Assembly (NCBI RefSeq): GCF_017303375.1
Contig: NZ_JAFKOH010000001.1
Location: 186,001 to 250,000 of the forward strand
Direction of reading: 5' to 3'
Length of the DNA: 64,000 bases
Origin: Bacillus sp. NTK074B
Lineage (GTDB): Bacteria; Bacillota; Bacilli; Bacillales; Bacillaceae_B
Below the pieces are notes generated by a model that worked only from the letters and a program-made list of their open reading frames with translations, made no database searches and was not told the DNA's origin. Each line of letters starts with the position of its first letter. Position 1 is the first letter of the stretch. The position numbers and the translations under genes are program-made. Below, piece after piece: positions 1 through 9,154 of the stretch.

Positions 1-479
1 TCCAGCCCTTCTCCTATCTCATTTCCGTCATGAACAGCCCTCATGGCTAATTCATCAGAAAAAGTGTAGGTCTGGTCCTCTTGAATGGTATGAAGGATTG
101 GTAAGAATTGTTGAGGTATATACGGTTCAAGGGATTCTCCTGCCACAATTTCTTTTATGCTGAATTTTTTCACCAATTCATCCATCATTTTTTCATCTAC
201 TTCACTTTTCTCCGTGATGATTAAACCCTTTATGTTGTCTATATGAATTTGATTGAAATAATAATAAAGTTGATTGCGGTCCCGAAAACTTCCTGTATTG
301 ATCATATAATGATCCCCCGAAGCCAAGTGAAGTACAGCGACCTCCCCTTTCTGAACAGGGAGGAAACTAATCGCATACTCTTCTTGTGTCACATGTAAAT
401 CCACCTTGGGGACTTTCATTCCATAAGCATTCGAAATGACCAGGAGAAAAGACACCATTACTGATATAATCACTCTCAT
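1..479 (-). CDS. Secreted metallo-beta-lactamase-like protein, N-terminal part (cut by window edge)
   Basis: About 159 codons are visible and the 3' end lies outside the window. The start at 479 has GGAGG 7 bases upstream. Residues 1-20 form a hydrophobic signal peptide ending near an Ala-Tyr-Gly. The following part alternates strands and helices as ComEC-tail or metallo-beta-lactamase proteins do, with an HLASGDHYMINTGS segment that resembles their first strands. The stretch where the metal-binding HxHxDH would fall reads TEKSEVDEKM, so the metal site looks lost, although the fold assignment itself is by eye. It lies 76 bases downstream of dinG in the same direction and could be cotranscribed. 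Family assignment is tentative and no function is proposed. Confidence 0.5.
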   Translation of the reverse strand, partial: MRVIISVMVSFLLVISNAYGMKVPKVDLHVTQEEYAISFLPVQKGEVAVLHLASGDHYMINTGSFRDRNQLYYYFNQIHIDNIKGLIITEKSEVDEKMMDELVKKFSIKEIVAGESLEPYIPQQFLPILHTIQEDQTYTFSDELAMRAVHDGNEIGEGL

Positions 480-555
480 TCACAATCCTCCAGTTCCACA
501 CCTACTCTTTAGGTTGTGTTAAAGAAGAGATTTTATCACTGAAGTTTAAATGGAT

Positions 556-3348
556 TCAGAGCCACTCATCGATCAAAGAGACCAAATCATATAGATCTCC
601 TTCTTTGACTTCCATAGAAGGAATCGACTGTAAAAACGCTTTTCCGTACCTTGTGGTCATGACTCTACGGTCGTACACAATTACGATACCACGATCACTG
701 CTCCTCCTGATCAGCCTTCCCACCCCTTGTTTAAAGCGGATAATAGCTTCAGGCAAAGAGTGTGAGGAAAAGGGATTCTTCCCTTGAGCTATGAGGATGT
801 CCGATTTCGCCTGATTGACCGGATCATCCGGCGGGGAAAACGGAAGTCTCACCATGGCTAGACAGGACAAGTCCTCTCCTGGAATGTCCACTCCTTCCCA
901 AAAACTGCTCGTACCAAATAAAATCGCCTTATCGAAGCGTTGGAAGTTCTTCGTCAGCCGGGTACGGCTACCTGAAGTGATTCCCTGGGCCATCAGTACA
1001 TATTCTTCTAACAAGCCACTTTCTTTCATCAGCTCATACGTTTTCCTTAACATATCGTAGGAAGTGAATAAAATGAGCATACGTCCTTTAGTCGCCTGTG
1101 CCACCCCTATTAGATGGGAGCTAATGGCTTCAATGTATTCTTCATTTTGAACCTGCTGGATTTCTGGTACATCCACAGGGACGAAAAGCCTTGAAACCTC
1201 ATTATAATCAAAAGGAGAGGTAAGCTGAAGCTGTTTTACACTCTTTCCGTTCAGGCCAATCTCATTCAAGAAATAATTGAAAGATCCACTGACGGTCAAC
1301 GTGGCGGATGTCAGAACCACACTTTTCTTTTTGGCGAAAATCTCACACTGTAGATCCCGGTCGACGGTAATAGGCTGCGATTGTATAGAAAGACTATTTG
1401 GCAATGATCTTGTATCTCCATCCAGCCAGAGAACGTGGTTGTCCATCTTATTTAAGAACACGGTTTGAACATTCGTTCTCAATTCTGTCCAATCCACTAA
1501 AAAGCTGAAGAATTCTTCAATCAAGGCTTTTTCTTTATCAAGGAGTTTGATTTTCTTTTCCTTGATGGCATCCAACGCCTGTTGGAACTCTCTTTCTATA
1601 TACTTCATCCCTGAAATGACACGTTCCATTGACATAACGACCGGCTGCCAGTAACTGCTCTTTTTCATTTCATCGGTAATGCGCAGCTGGATTTTTTGTA
1701 TCCCCGTTCTCTTTTTTGCCTTCTTATAGAAAACACTCGTCAATACAGACATGGCTTCTTCCAAGTCCATATAAAACTGTCCGATTTTCGCATCCAATTC
1801 AAAGGCATGTGTATTAAAACCTACCCCGTGACTGGTGAGAAGCTGATCCAGCCGGTAAAATAGTTGCTTCTGGTCCAGCGTCCCTAATTGGGAAGTGTTA
1901 AACTTAATGGAGAGATAATCCATGACTACCCCAAGATGTTGTCGTGCTGACTTTTCCAAATGATGGGCTTCATCGATCACTAAATAATCATAAGGAGGCA
2001 ACATACTGCTCTCCCTCACCATATCCATCAGAAGCATAGAATGGTTCGTGATGATGATATCGGCTTCCTGTGCATTTTTCCGGGCAGTAAGATAGAAATC
2101 CTTCCCTACCCATGGATCCTTCGTGTGAGCCAGGTGCCAGCCATCATGTTTTAAACGATTCCAGAACAACTGCCCTCCGGAAGTGAGGTTCAGTTCATCC
2201 ATGTCCCCGGACTCGGTCCGAGTCAGCCATACCAGGATCTGCATCTTTGTCAGGATCACATCGTATTGTGACTCATCTTCCCTGAGAGACTGCTCGAATT
2301 TGAACAAGTTGATGTAATGATTCTTTCCCTTCAAGAGAACGGTTCTGAATGGGGTTGGGCTGATTTTCTCCAATAACTTAATTTCTTTATGGAGTAATTG
2401 CTCTTGTAATTGAATCGTATATGTACTGATGACCACTTTTTCCTTGTTACTCTTGGCAAACATGACGGCGGGCCATAAGTAACCAAGTGATTTCCCAACC
2501 CCGGTGCCAGCTTCGATGACCACATGCTTCGAATCATGAAATGCACACTTGATCTCATTCATCATTTCCATTTGCTGCTCTCTTTTTTCGTAAAAAGGGA
2601 CATGTTTTACCAGCTGTTCGTTTATATCGGGTTCAATAAAGTGATGATCTTCATCGGGTGTCACTGAGTGATTTTTCTTTCGCAGGGCCAGACCACGATA
2701 AACCTCTAATTCTTCAGAAAGATCCTCTACACGTTTTTGTTTCTCTGTCACAATGCTGTCAAACAACAAATCAAGATCACTCTTTAAGTGTTTCGAAAGC
2801 TTGTGAAGCCTTTCAAGGGTGACCAATGGCAGCTTTGAAAGTTCTTCGATAAAATAGAGAAGAATTTCAGCTGTCACATAAGCATCGCTATCAGCCTGAT
2901 GGGGCCTTACATGGCTTAACTCCAATGAATTGGAAAGCTCCGTCAGTTTAAAGCTGTCCGCGGATGGCAAAACCACCTTCGCTAATTCCACAGTATCAAA
3001 GGCAGGTCCCGTAAATGGGTTGTATCCCGATTCTTCCAATTCTGCCTGAAGAAAGGATAGATCAAATTGAACGTTATGGGCCACAAAGATACCATGGTCC
3101 AAAAGCTCAAGAATTTTAGGTGCAATTTCATGAAAGGCTGGCGCATCCTTCACCATTTCATCGTTGATCCCGGTTAATTCCTCAATAAACACAGGAATGG
3201 GTTTTCCAGGTGATACAAATGACGTGAATTGATCTATGATCTTTCCGCCTTCAATAATGACCGCTGATAGTTGAATGATTTTTTCTCCCTTTTTCGGAGA
3301 ATTTCCTGTTGTTTCCAAGTCGATGACAACCAATTTAAATGGGTACAT
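556..3348 (-). CDS. dinG: DinG-type protein with N-terminal 3'-5' exonuclease domain
   Basis: A DEDD exonuclease domain comes first (about residues 5-170: IDLETTG near residue 10, an HNVQFD segment, and HQADSDA as the last acidic motif). An XPD/DinG-like superfamily 2 helicase module follows, with Walker A EAGTGVGKS near 280 and DEAH near 460. No cysteine lies between Walker A and the DEAH box, so the Fe-S cluster of E. coli DinG is absent. This agrees with Gram-positive DinG; the S. aureus protein is reported to act as a nuclease rather than a helicase. A GTG lies 9 bases further upstream, but the AAAGG motif is better spaced for the ATG chosen here. A role in DNA repair is inferred from the family. 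Confidence 0.93.
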   Translation of the reverse strand: MYPFKLVVIDLETTGNSPKKGEKIIQLSAVIIEGGKIIDQFTSFVSPGKPIPVFIEELTGINDEMVKDAPAFHEIAPKILELLDHGIFVAHNVQFDLSFLQAELEESGYNPFTGPAFDTVELAKVVLPSADSFKLTELSNSLELSHVRPHQADSDAYVTAEILLYFIEELSKLPLVTLERLHKLSKHLKSDLDLLFDSIVTEKQKRVEDLSEELEVYRGLALRKKNHSVTPDEDHHFIEPDINEQLVKHVPFYEKREQQMEMMNEIKCAFHDSKHVVIEAGTGVGKSLGYLWPAVMFAKSNKEKVVISTYTIQLQEQLLHKEIKLLEKISPTPFRTVLLKGKNHYINLFKFEQSLREDESQYDVILTKMQILVWLTRTESGDMDELNLTSGGQLFWNRLKHDGWHLAHTKDPWVGKDFYLTARKNAQEADIIITNHSMLLMDMVRESSMLPPYDYLVIDEAHHLEKSARQHLGVVMDYLSIKFNTSQLGTLDQKQLFYRLDQLLTSHGVGFNTHAFELDAKIGQFYMDLEEAMSVLTSVFYKKAKKRTGIQKIQLRITDEMKKSSYWQPVVMSMERVISGMKYIEREFQQALDAIKEKKIKLLDKEKALIEEFFSFLVDWTELRTNVQTVFLNKMDNHVLWLDGDTRSLPNSLSIQSQPITVDRDLQCEIFAKKKSVVLTSATLTVSGSFNYFLNEIGLNGKSVKQLQLTSPFDYNEVSRLFVPVDVPEIQQVQNEEYIEAISSHLIGVAQATKGRMLILFTSYDMLRKTYELMKESGLLEEYVLMAQGITSGSRTRLTKNFQRFDKAILFGTSSFWEGVDIPGEDLSCLAMVRLPFSPPDDPVNQAKSDILIAQGKNPFSSHSLPEAIIRFKQGVGRLIRRSSDRGIVIVYDRRVMTTRYGKAFLQSIPSMEVKEGDLYDLVSLIDEWL

Positions 3349-3410
3349 GTTATTCACTGCCTTTATTTAGATCCTACTCTTATGATTTTCTAAATAAGTG
3401 TACCATAAAC

Positions 3411-3450
3411 AAAAAAGCAAGTCTCCTATTCCAACATTAGAAGACTCGCC
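3411..3450 (-). terminator. Terminator of the panBCD operon
   Basis: On the minus strand an 8-bp stem (GCGAGTCT with AGACTTGC, one G-U pair) is followed by six T. It lies just after the panD stop codon and separates panBCD from dinG. Confidence 0.8.
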
Positions 3451-3456
3451 TATCTC

Positions 3457-3840
3457 TTATAGTATTGTGGCTTCCGGTTCTGTTCCAATCATGTCAATCA
3501 CACGGTTATTTTCTCCCATGATGGCCACTTTCGGGATATGGTCATGAACCATTTCCTCAGCTACCAGTTTATACGAAATGATGATGACGATATCACCTTT
3601 TTGTACGAGTCTTGCAGCCGCTCCATTCAAACATATGACGCCGCTTCCTCTTTCTCCCGGTATGATATAGGTCTCCAGGCGGGCACCGTTATTGTTGTTG
3701 ACGATCTGTACCTTTTCATTAGCCATCATTCCTACTGCATCCAGGATATTCTGATCGATGGTAATGCTTCCCACATAATCAAGATTGGCTTCCGTTACAG
3801 TCGCTCTATGAATTTTTCCGCTCATCATCGTTCTAAACAT
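3457..3840 (-). CDS. panD: Aspartate 1-decarboxylase proenzyme
   Basis: Makes beta-alanine from L-aspartate for pantothenate synthesis in the cytosol. The 127-aa length is that of the B. subtilis enzyme. The self-cleavage site Gly24-Ser25 (YVGS) is present; cleavage there would create the pyruvoyl cofactor. The downstream NGAAARL segment, also conserved, is visible near residue 72. It is the last gene of panB-panC-panD, starts 8 bases inside the end of panC, which suggests translational coupling, and is followed by a terminator. Confidence 0.97.
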   Translation of the reverse strand: MFRTMMSGKIHRATVTEANLDYVGSITIDQNILDAVGMMANEKVQIVNNNNGARLETYIIPGERGSGVICLNGAAARLVQKGDIVIIISYKLVAEEMVHDHIPKVAIMGENNRVIDMIGTEPEATIL

Positions 3841-4702
3841 TTGAATCCTCCTCCGAATCTACACTGATGATTATATTATCTATTAACCTGGCTTGTTGAA
3901 ATTGGACAGCCAAAGCTATGATGATGTCACCTTCCAGTCGTTCCAGTGCTTCAAGCTCCGGATAGGAATGCACTTCCACATAATCGATGGTGCCTGAAGT
4001 ACGCTCTTGAATATCATCTGAAATCTTCCCTGTAATGACAGAAGGGTTTCTCTCTCCGCCTTCAATACTCTTTCTTGCTTCTTTCAAACTTTGATAGAGA
4101 AAAGGAGCTTCTACTCTTTCTTCAGGAGATAGATAGACATTTCTCGAGCTCCTGGCAAGCCCGTCCTCTTCCCGAACGGTAGGGATCCTGACGATTTCCA
4201 CGGGAAAGAAGTAATCACTTACCAGCCCTTCTACGACCGCAACTTGCTGGGCGTCCTTCTGGCCGAAGTAAGCCCTTGTAGGCTGCACGAGATGAAATAA
4301 TTTTGTCAGGACGGTAACCACTCCATCAAAATGACCTTCCCGTTTCCGTCCGCACAGTACATCAACACGCTCTTTCACGCTCATTGTCACTGACTGCTTT
4401 CCCCTGTAAACGTCAGCCACTTCAGGAATGAAAAGGATATCAACCCCGGCTCCCCTTGCTAACTCTGTATCTCTCTCAACATTGCGGGGATAACGGTCAA
4501 AATCTTCGTTCGGGCCAAACTGGAGTGGATTTACAAAGATACTCATTACGACGATTTCATTGTTATCCCTTGCTTCTTTTGTCAAGATCAAGTGCCCCTC
4601 ATGGAGAAATCCCATCGTAGGAACGAACCCGATTGTTTTACCAGTATTCTTCAAATGTTCTATATGCAGTTTCAAATCACCAATAGATGTTATGACGTTC
4701 AT
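3833..4702 (-). CDS. panC: Pantothenate synthetase
   Basis: Joins pantoate and beta-alanine with ATP through a pantoyl-adenylate. The 289-aa protein has the nucleotidyltransferase signature [10 protein letters not shown] near residue 28 (HIGH-type motif), the [18 protein letters not shown] region near 57, FGQKDAQQ near 148 and a KMSKS-like RSSRN near 185. Its start overlaps the end of panB by 4 bases (ATGA-type junction) and its end overlaps panD. The three pan genes therefore form one transcript controlled from the leader upstream of panB. Confidence 0.97.
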   Translation of the reverse strand: MNVITSIGDLKLHIEHLKNTGKTIGFVPTMGFLHEGHLILTKEARDNNEIVVMSIFVNPLQFGPNEDFDRYPRNVERDTELARGAGVDILFIPEVADVYRGKQSVTMSVKERVDVLCGRKREGHFDGVVTVLTKLFHLVQPTRAYFGQKDAQQVAVVEGLVSDYFFPVEIVRIPTVREEDGLARSSRNVYLSPEERVEAPFLYQSLKEARKSIEGGERNPSVITGKISDDIQERTSGTIDYVEVHSYPELEALERLEGDIIIALAVQFQQARLIDNIIISVDSEEDSNV

Positions 4703-5538
4703 TTTTTCAACCCGCCATAAAGGGAATGGAGTTCTTCATCCCGCATCGTAAAGGAATGCTCATCTGTCGGAAAGCTGTTACTCTTCACTTCTTCTATATA
4801 ACTTGTTAAACTGTTATGAATGACTTCAGATGCATTTCCAAATTGTTTGACAAACTTAGGCACCCGGTTTACCCCATAAGTGACAAGGTCATGAAAGACC
4901 AGCACTTGTCCATCTGTTTCCACTCCGGCACCGATTCCTATCGTCGGTATCGTTAACGCTTCAGAGATCTTCTGTGCGATTTGCCTCGGTACACATTCGA
5001 GCACGAGGGCAAAGGCACCGGCCTTTTCACATTTAATGCTGTCGTCAATCAATTTCCTTGCAGTGTCTGCTGTTTTCCCTTGTACTTTATACCCTCCAAG
5101 GACTCCTACAGATTGAGGAGTCAATCCTAGATGGGCCACCACGGGAATTCCCGCACCGGTCAGGTCTTGAATTCGGTCGATGACATGGTCTCCCCCCTCC
5201 ACCTTGACGGCATGTGCTCCTCCCAGTTGGAGAATCTCTGCAGCCGATTTAAGGGTTTCTTCTCTTGACAAGTGGTACGACATAAACGGCATATCAGTCA
5301 CGATGAAGGTGTTTGTTGCCCCTCTTCTTACTGCTTTGGTGTGGTGAATCATATCATCGATCGTCACGGGTACTGTCGAATCATATCCTAAAACGACCAT
5401 CCCCAGACTGTCTCCCACCAGAATGACATCGATTCCCGCTTCTTCTGCTAATTTGGCACTTGGATAATCGTACGCAGTGACCATGGAAATCTTCTCTTTT
5501 TCATTCTTCATCTTAAGAAAATCTGTTGTTTGTTTCAT
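4699..5538 (-). CDS. panB: 3-methyl-2-oxobutanoate hydroxymethyltransferase
   Basis: First committed step to pantoate: transfers a one-carbon unit from methylene-tetrahydrofolate to 2-oxoisovalerate. Metal-binding and substrate motifs VGDSLGMV (near residue 42) and KVEGGDHV (near 110) are present. I place the start at 5538 because AAGGAGG lies directly before it and the resulting 279 aa equals the usual length; an in-frame codon 42 bases upstream would add an unlikely tail. The gene lies below a leader with a visible attenuator, so expression is probably set by that RNA. Confidence 0.96.
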   Translation of the reverse strand: MKQTTDFLKMKNEKEKISMVTAYDYPSAKLAEEAGIDVILVGDSLGMVVLGYDSTVPVTIDDMIHHTKAVRRGATNTFIVTDMPFMSYHLSREETLKSAAEILQLGGAHAVKVEGGDHVIDRIQDLTGAGIPVVAHLGLTPQSVGVLGGYKVQGKTADTARKLIDDSIKCEKAGAFALVLECVPRQIAQKISEALTIPTIGIGAGVETDGQVLVFHDLVTYGVNRVPKFVKQFGNASEVIHNSLTSYIEEVKSNSFPTDEHSFTMRDEELHSLYGGLKK

Positions 5539-5602
5539 GTGATCCTCCTTCTTTTCAGTCAGAGGTGACGAAACGTTCATGAAAGCACTTTCATTACAAA
5601 TC

Positions 5603-5633
5603 TAAAAAAACCTCCTGTTAAAATGACAGAAGG
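5603..5633 (-). terminator. Attenuator hairpin upstream of panB
   Basis: An 8-bp stem with one G-U pair and a short A/T-rich loop is followed by seven T, 65 bases before the panB start codon. It lies inside the leader rather than after a gene, so it can only work as a conditional terminator. Confidence 0.75.
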
Positions 5634-5750
5634 ATCATAAGTGTTTGATATCATGGTTTCGACCCTCTGTCCCAGTCCACAATGGATCAAGGCAGAAATA
5701 GTATTCTATACATGCTTCATTTTACAGGTGCAGTTCTTACGATACTGCCC
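5611..5750 (-). ncRNA. Structured panB leader, candidate tandem pan RNA motif with attenuator
   Basis: The predicted transcript starts near 5750. Its first hairpin (5727-5750) has a GCAGT/ACTGC stem closed by GG/CC with one A bulged on the 3' arm. A second hairpin (5667-5695) has TCCA/TGGA and CTG-CCT/GGG-CAG helices with one bulged A on each arm. An 8-bp terminator stem (CCTTCTGT/ACAGGAGG) plus T-run lies at 5603-5633. The 3' arm of hairpin two includes ACAGAGGG (5663-5670), which can instead pair with the terminator 5' arm (5626-5633). Bulged-A hairpins upstream of panB match the published pan motif as I remember it; the ligand is not known to me. Confidence 0.6.
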
Positions 5751-5756
5751 AATGAG

Positions 5757-5766
5757 ATTATATCAC
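5757..5766 (-). promoter_or_regulatory. Extended -10 promoter of panBCD
   Basis: TGATATAAT on the minus strand (TG-N-TATAAT) with no good -35. A start 7 bases downstream would fall at the first base of the leader hairpin at 5750. Confidence 0.6.
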
Positions 5767-5767
5767 A

Positions 5768-5806
5768 AAACAGCGGGATGGAAGTACAGGTTTTGACTCC
5801 ATCCCG
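5768..5806 (-). terminator. Terminator after birA
   Basis: A perfect 9-bp stem CGGGATGGA/TCCATCCCG with a 15-base loop, followed by CTGTTTTG, starts 8 bases after the birA stop codon. It separates the dapB-birA operon from panBCD. Confidence 0.7.
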
Positions 5807-5813
5807 TAGGATT

Positions 5814-6797
5814 TTATATATTCACTTCAATATCGGCAGAGTATATCTGATGGATGGCGCCACCGGCATCCTCGATCTTCAGGACTCCATCCTCCGTAAT
5901 TCCGAGCGCCTTGCCTTCAATGGTTCCATTAATGGTCCTTGCCCGGATTTTCTTCCCTATACTGATGGCGTAGCTCTCCCATAAAAGCTTGATGGGGGTG
6001 AAACCTTCTTTCATATATAGGTAATATAAAGTCTCTAAACGTTCGAGAAGCCTCTGAACCAATTCAGATCTTGACAGGCTTTTTCCTTGTTCGATGGAAA
6101 GAGACGTTGCTATTCTTTGAATGTCATCAGGAAAATGTTCCTTTGTCTGATTGACATTCATCCCGATCCCGATAATGATCGAATTGATTTTATCCGATTC
6201 GGCTTGAAGCTCTGTAAGGATTCCTGTTACTTTTCTGCCATCTATGAGTATATCATTCGGCCATTTGATTTGTGGGTGCAGGTCAGACACTTCCTCGATT
6301 GCCTGTACAACAGCCACAGCCGCGATCAGTGTGAACTGAGGGGCCTTTTGAGGCGGCAGGAGAGGCTTTAAAATCAGGCTCATCCATATACCTGTTCCTT
6401 TTGACGAGTGCCATTCCCTCATCAATCTGCCTCTTCCTGCTGTCTGTTCATCTGCGATGACTAGAGTACCTTCTTCCGCTCCATCACTTGCAAGAGTATG
6501 TGCGATCCGCTGCGTGCTAGGGACAGATTCTTCATAATGGATGACATTCCCTAACGTAGAAGTTTGAAGACCTAAACGGATTTTACTCTCAGTGACACCG
6601 TCGGGGGTTTCAATGATCCGATATCCCTTTTTTCTAACGGCTTCCAGAACGAAGCCTTCTTTACGGAGCTCTTCAATATGCTTCCATATAGCGGTCCTTG
6701 AACAGCCTGCAATATCCGCAAGGGCCTGCCCTGATAAAAATTCCCGATCAGACTCGAATAGTGCTTGAAGGACTTTTTTTCTTATAGTCGATTGCAT
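5814..6797 (-). CDS. birA: Biotin-[acetyl-CoA carboxylase] ligase and biotin repressor
   Basis: Activates biotin to biotinyl-AMP and attaches it to the carboxyl carrier protein; the N-terminal helix-turn-helix makes it also a repressor of biotin genes. Residues 1-60 form the winged helix (GQALADIAGCSRTAIWKHIEEL). The ligase core shows TAGRGRLMREW near 120, KWPNDIL near 185 and a small C-terminal SH3-like domain. The start at 6797 gives 327 aa, close to B. subtilis; a GTG 12 bases upstream overlaps the ribosome site. The gene start overlaps the end of cca by 16 bases. Confidence 0.95.
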   Translation of the reverse strand: MQSTIRKKVLQALFESDREFLSGQALADIAGCSRTAIWKHIEELRKEGFVLEAVRKKGYRIIETPDGVTESKIRLGLQTSTLGNVIHYEESVPSTQRIAHTLASDGAEEGTLVIADEQTAGRGRLMREWHSSKGTGIWMSLILKPLLPPQKAPQFTLIAAVAVVQAIEEVSDLHPQIKWPNDILIDGRKVTGILTELQAESDKINSIIIGIGMNVNQTKEHFPDDIQRIATSLSIEQGKSLSRSELVQRLLERLETLYYLYMKEGFTPIKLLWESYAISIGKKIRARTINGTIEGKALGITEDGVLKIEDAGGAIHQIYSADIEVNI

Positions 6798-7978
6798 GTT
6801 TCTAGCCACCTCCTTATCTCTTCTTTATCATTGGGTACTGTTTCATTAACAATTGCCGCTTCAATTTCAGATAATAGTTCTTTGATCCAGGGACCTCCCT
6901 GTTTAACCGTCCATTTCATCAGATCATTACCGGTTACTTCCAGTTTCTGTTTGGATGTAATCACCAGTTGATGGAATTGCTTCTTTAATTCTTCTAATGA
7001 AACATCACCTGAAGGGTCCAAACACCCGTACACTGTTTCTACATTAAGCGCGGCATCAAGACCAGCACGATACAGTAAATGCTTTGTCCATCCGGTAGCT
7101 TTTCTTTCCTTAAGAATGCCTAATTCTTTAGAACGGGTCTTGATTATTTTGGTAGGAAGTCTCCAACTCTTCAAAAATCCTTGACTATTGTCATCTCCCA
7201 CATAAGTGAGTAAGAGCAGCCATGCCTGATGTTGGTCTAACCTATCCAAACGGGGAATTTCCAAAATTTCCAGTAGCCCTGCATGTATTTCGCTTAACCC
7301 AGGGAGCTCCCTATACAGGTTTGTATGGACAAGAAGTTTCAGCCCCTCTTGCTTCCACTTGCCTCCCAGAATCTTTTCAAATTCCGACACCTTTCTTTCC
7401 ACTGCTATATGCTCCAGAAGAGGGGAGTGCTCGCACAGGGCGGATAATGTTGAGTCCTCGACTGCGAATCCTAATTGACTGACGAACCGGACAGCCCTCA
7501 TCATGCGCAACGCATCCTCAGAAAATCTCGCTGCGGGTGAACCCACGGTCCTGATCAGCCCGTTATGTATATCTTCTTTACCATAGAATGGATCTATTAC
7601 TTGGCCACTACCATCCATGGCCATACTATTCATGGTAAAGTCCCGCCGTTTTAAATCACCTTCAAGGGAACGGATGAATTCCACTTTGTCCGGCCTTCTG
7701 TAATCGGTATAGGACGATTCGGTTCTAAATGTGGTGACCTCATACTCCCTGCCGTCCTCTATGACAAGGACTGTTCCATGATCAATACCAATGTCAAACG
7801 TTTTCTGGAAAATCCCTTTTACTTCCTCAGGATAGGCAGATGTGGCGATATCTACATCGTTAATTGTCCTGTCTAAATAATAATCCCTGACGGACCCTCC
7901 GACAAAGTAGGCTCTGAAGCCAGCCTCTTCAAGTTTTGTTAAAACGGGAACCGCTTGTTGAAATATAGTTGGTAACAT
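6782..7978 (-). CDS. cca: CCA tRNA nucleotidyltransferase
   Basis: Adds or repairs the 3' CCA of tRNAs. The 398-aa protein is a class II enzyme: GGSVRD near residue 28 and the catalytic DVD (NDVDIAT) near 42 mark the nucleotidyltransferase head, RRDFTMNSMAMD near 111 the neck, and SEDALRMMRAVRF near 155 the nucleotide-recognition region. It lies between bshA and birA as in B. subtilis. A 7-bp hairpin occupies the 47-base gap on its 5' side. Confidence 0.96.
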   Translation of the reverse strand: MLPTIFQQAVPVLTKLEEAGFRAYFVGGSVRDYYLDRTINDVDIATSAYPEEVKGIFQKTFDIGIDHGTVLVIEDGREYEVTTFRTESSYTDYRRPDKVEFIRSLEGDLKRRDFTMNSMAMDGSGQVIDPFYGKEDIHNGLIRTVGSPAARFSEDALRMMRAVRFVSQLGFAVEDSTLSALCEHSPLLEHIAVERKVSEFEKILGGKWKQEGLKLLVHTNLYRELPGLSEIHAGLLEILEIPRLDRLDQHQAWLLLLTYVGDDNSQGFLKSWRLPTKIIKTRSKELGILKERKATGWTKHLLYRAGLDAALNVETVYGCLDPSGDVSLEELKKQFHQLVITSKQKLEVTGNDLMKWTVKQGGPWIKELLSEIEAAIVNETVPNDKEEIRRWLETCNRL

Positions 7979-7997
7979 TTATAACACCTGCTTTATT

Positions 7998-8018
7998 GGT
8001 ATCCCGATAATGGATACC
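7998..8018 (-). repeat. Short inverted repeat between bshA and cca
   Basis: GGTATCC and GGATACC form a perfect 7-bp stem with a 7-base loop in the short gap. No T-run follows, so it is not a normal terminator. It could stabilise or separate message segments. Confidence 0.4.
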
Positions 8019-8025
8019 CGACTCT

Positions 8026-9150
8026 TTATAAAAGCTGTTTATATATTCTTTCATATTGCTCGACAATTTTGCTGGAGTGGAATTTGGTCCTGGCCGTATG
8101 AAGGGCATTCATTGATAATGTTTTATGGAGTTGATCATCTTTCAACAATTGCAGTGCTCTCGCTGCTACCTGTTTGACGTTTCCGATTTCACAAATAAAT
8201 CCGTTGTACCCATCCTCGATAACTTCAGGAATTCCACCTACATTTGTTCCAATACTCGGAACACCGCAAGCCATTGCCTCGAGAGCAACTAGGCCAAAGC
8301 TCTCTTTTTCTGACAGTAAAAGCTTGATATCACTGATTGAGTAGAGTTCTTCCAGGTTATCTTGTTTTCCAAGGAACAGGACCCGATCTTCTAGTCCAAG
8401 TTCTCTTACTTGTTTACATATGATTGTCATTTCAGGTCCGTCCCCTACAAGAAGGAGCTTGGCAGGGATCTCCTCTTGGATCATGTGGAAAGAGGCGACC
8501 ACATCGGTCACCCTTTTTACACCGCGGAAGTTCGAGACATGGATGATGACTTTTTCATGATCCCTGATTCCATATTCGCTTCTAAGATGACGTGAATCTA
8601 CTTTTTTGTAAACTCTCTCATCTATAAAATTATAAACCGTCTGTATTTCTTTATCCGGTTGGATCAAATCGTTGGTTTGTTTCACCAGGGCTGAAGAAAC
8701 CGCCGTCACGATATCCGACTTCTCAATGCCAAAACGAATGGCACCGGTCAAAGATGGATCATACCCAAGCACAGTAATATCGGTACCATGCAGAGTGGTG
8801 ACGATTTTCACATCCTTCCCTGACATTTGTTTCCCTAATATAGCACAGACCGCATGGGGGATGGCATAATGCACATGCAGAATGTCCAGGTTTTCACGCT
8901 CCGTTATTTCAGCCATTTTATTCGCCAGTGCTAAATCATATGGGGGATATTGAAAGACTGAATACTGACTTACTTCCACTTGATGAAAATAGATGTTGTG
9001 ATACATCTTGTTCAATCTGAATGGAATACTCGAGGTGATAAAATGGATTTCATGGCCCTTCTCAGCCAGTAATTTGCCGAGTTCCGTTGCGACGACACCG
9101 GAACCACCCACAGTAGGATAGCAGGTTATTCCTATTTTCAACTTCTTCAT
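8026..9150 (-). CDS. bshA: N-acetyl-alpha-D-glucosaminyl L-malate synthase (bacillithiol step 1)
   Basis: A GT4 retaining glycosyltransferase that makes GlcNAc-malate from UDP-GlcNAc and L-malate. The N-terminal Rossmann domain opens with [18 protein letters not shown], and the GT4 acid motif [14 protein letters not shown] lies near residue 285. Length (374 aa) and neighbours match B. subtilis BshA; the next biosynthetic gene bshB1 lies 4 bases upstream. The disulfide reductase of the same thiol (ypdA) is about 42 kb away in this window. Confidence 0.96.
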   Translation of the reverse strand: MKKLKIGITCYPTVGGSGVVATELGKLLAEKGHEIHFITSSIPFRLNKMYHNIYFHQVEVSQYSVFQYPPYDLALANKMAEITERENLDILHVHYAIPHAVCAILGKQMSGKDVKIVTTLHGTDITVLGYDPSLTGAIRFGIEKSDIVTAVSSALVKQTNDLIQPDKEIQTVYNFIDERVYKKVDSRHLRSEYGIRDHEKVIIHVSNFRGVKRVTDVVASFHMIQEEIPAKLLLVGDGPEMTIICKQVRELGLEDRVLFLGKQDNLEELYSISDIKLLLSEKESFGLVALEAMACGVPSIGTNVGGIPEVIEDGYNGFICEIGNVKQVAARALQLLKDDQLHKTLSMNALHTARTKFHSSKIVEQYERIYKQLL

Positions 9151-9154
9151 ACAA

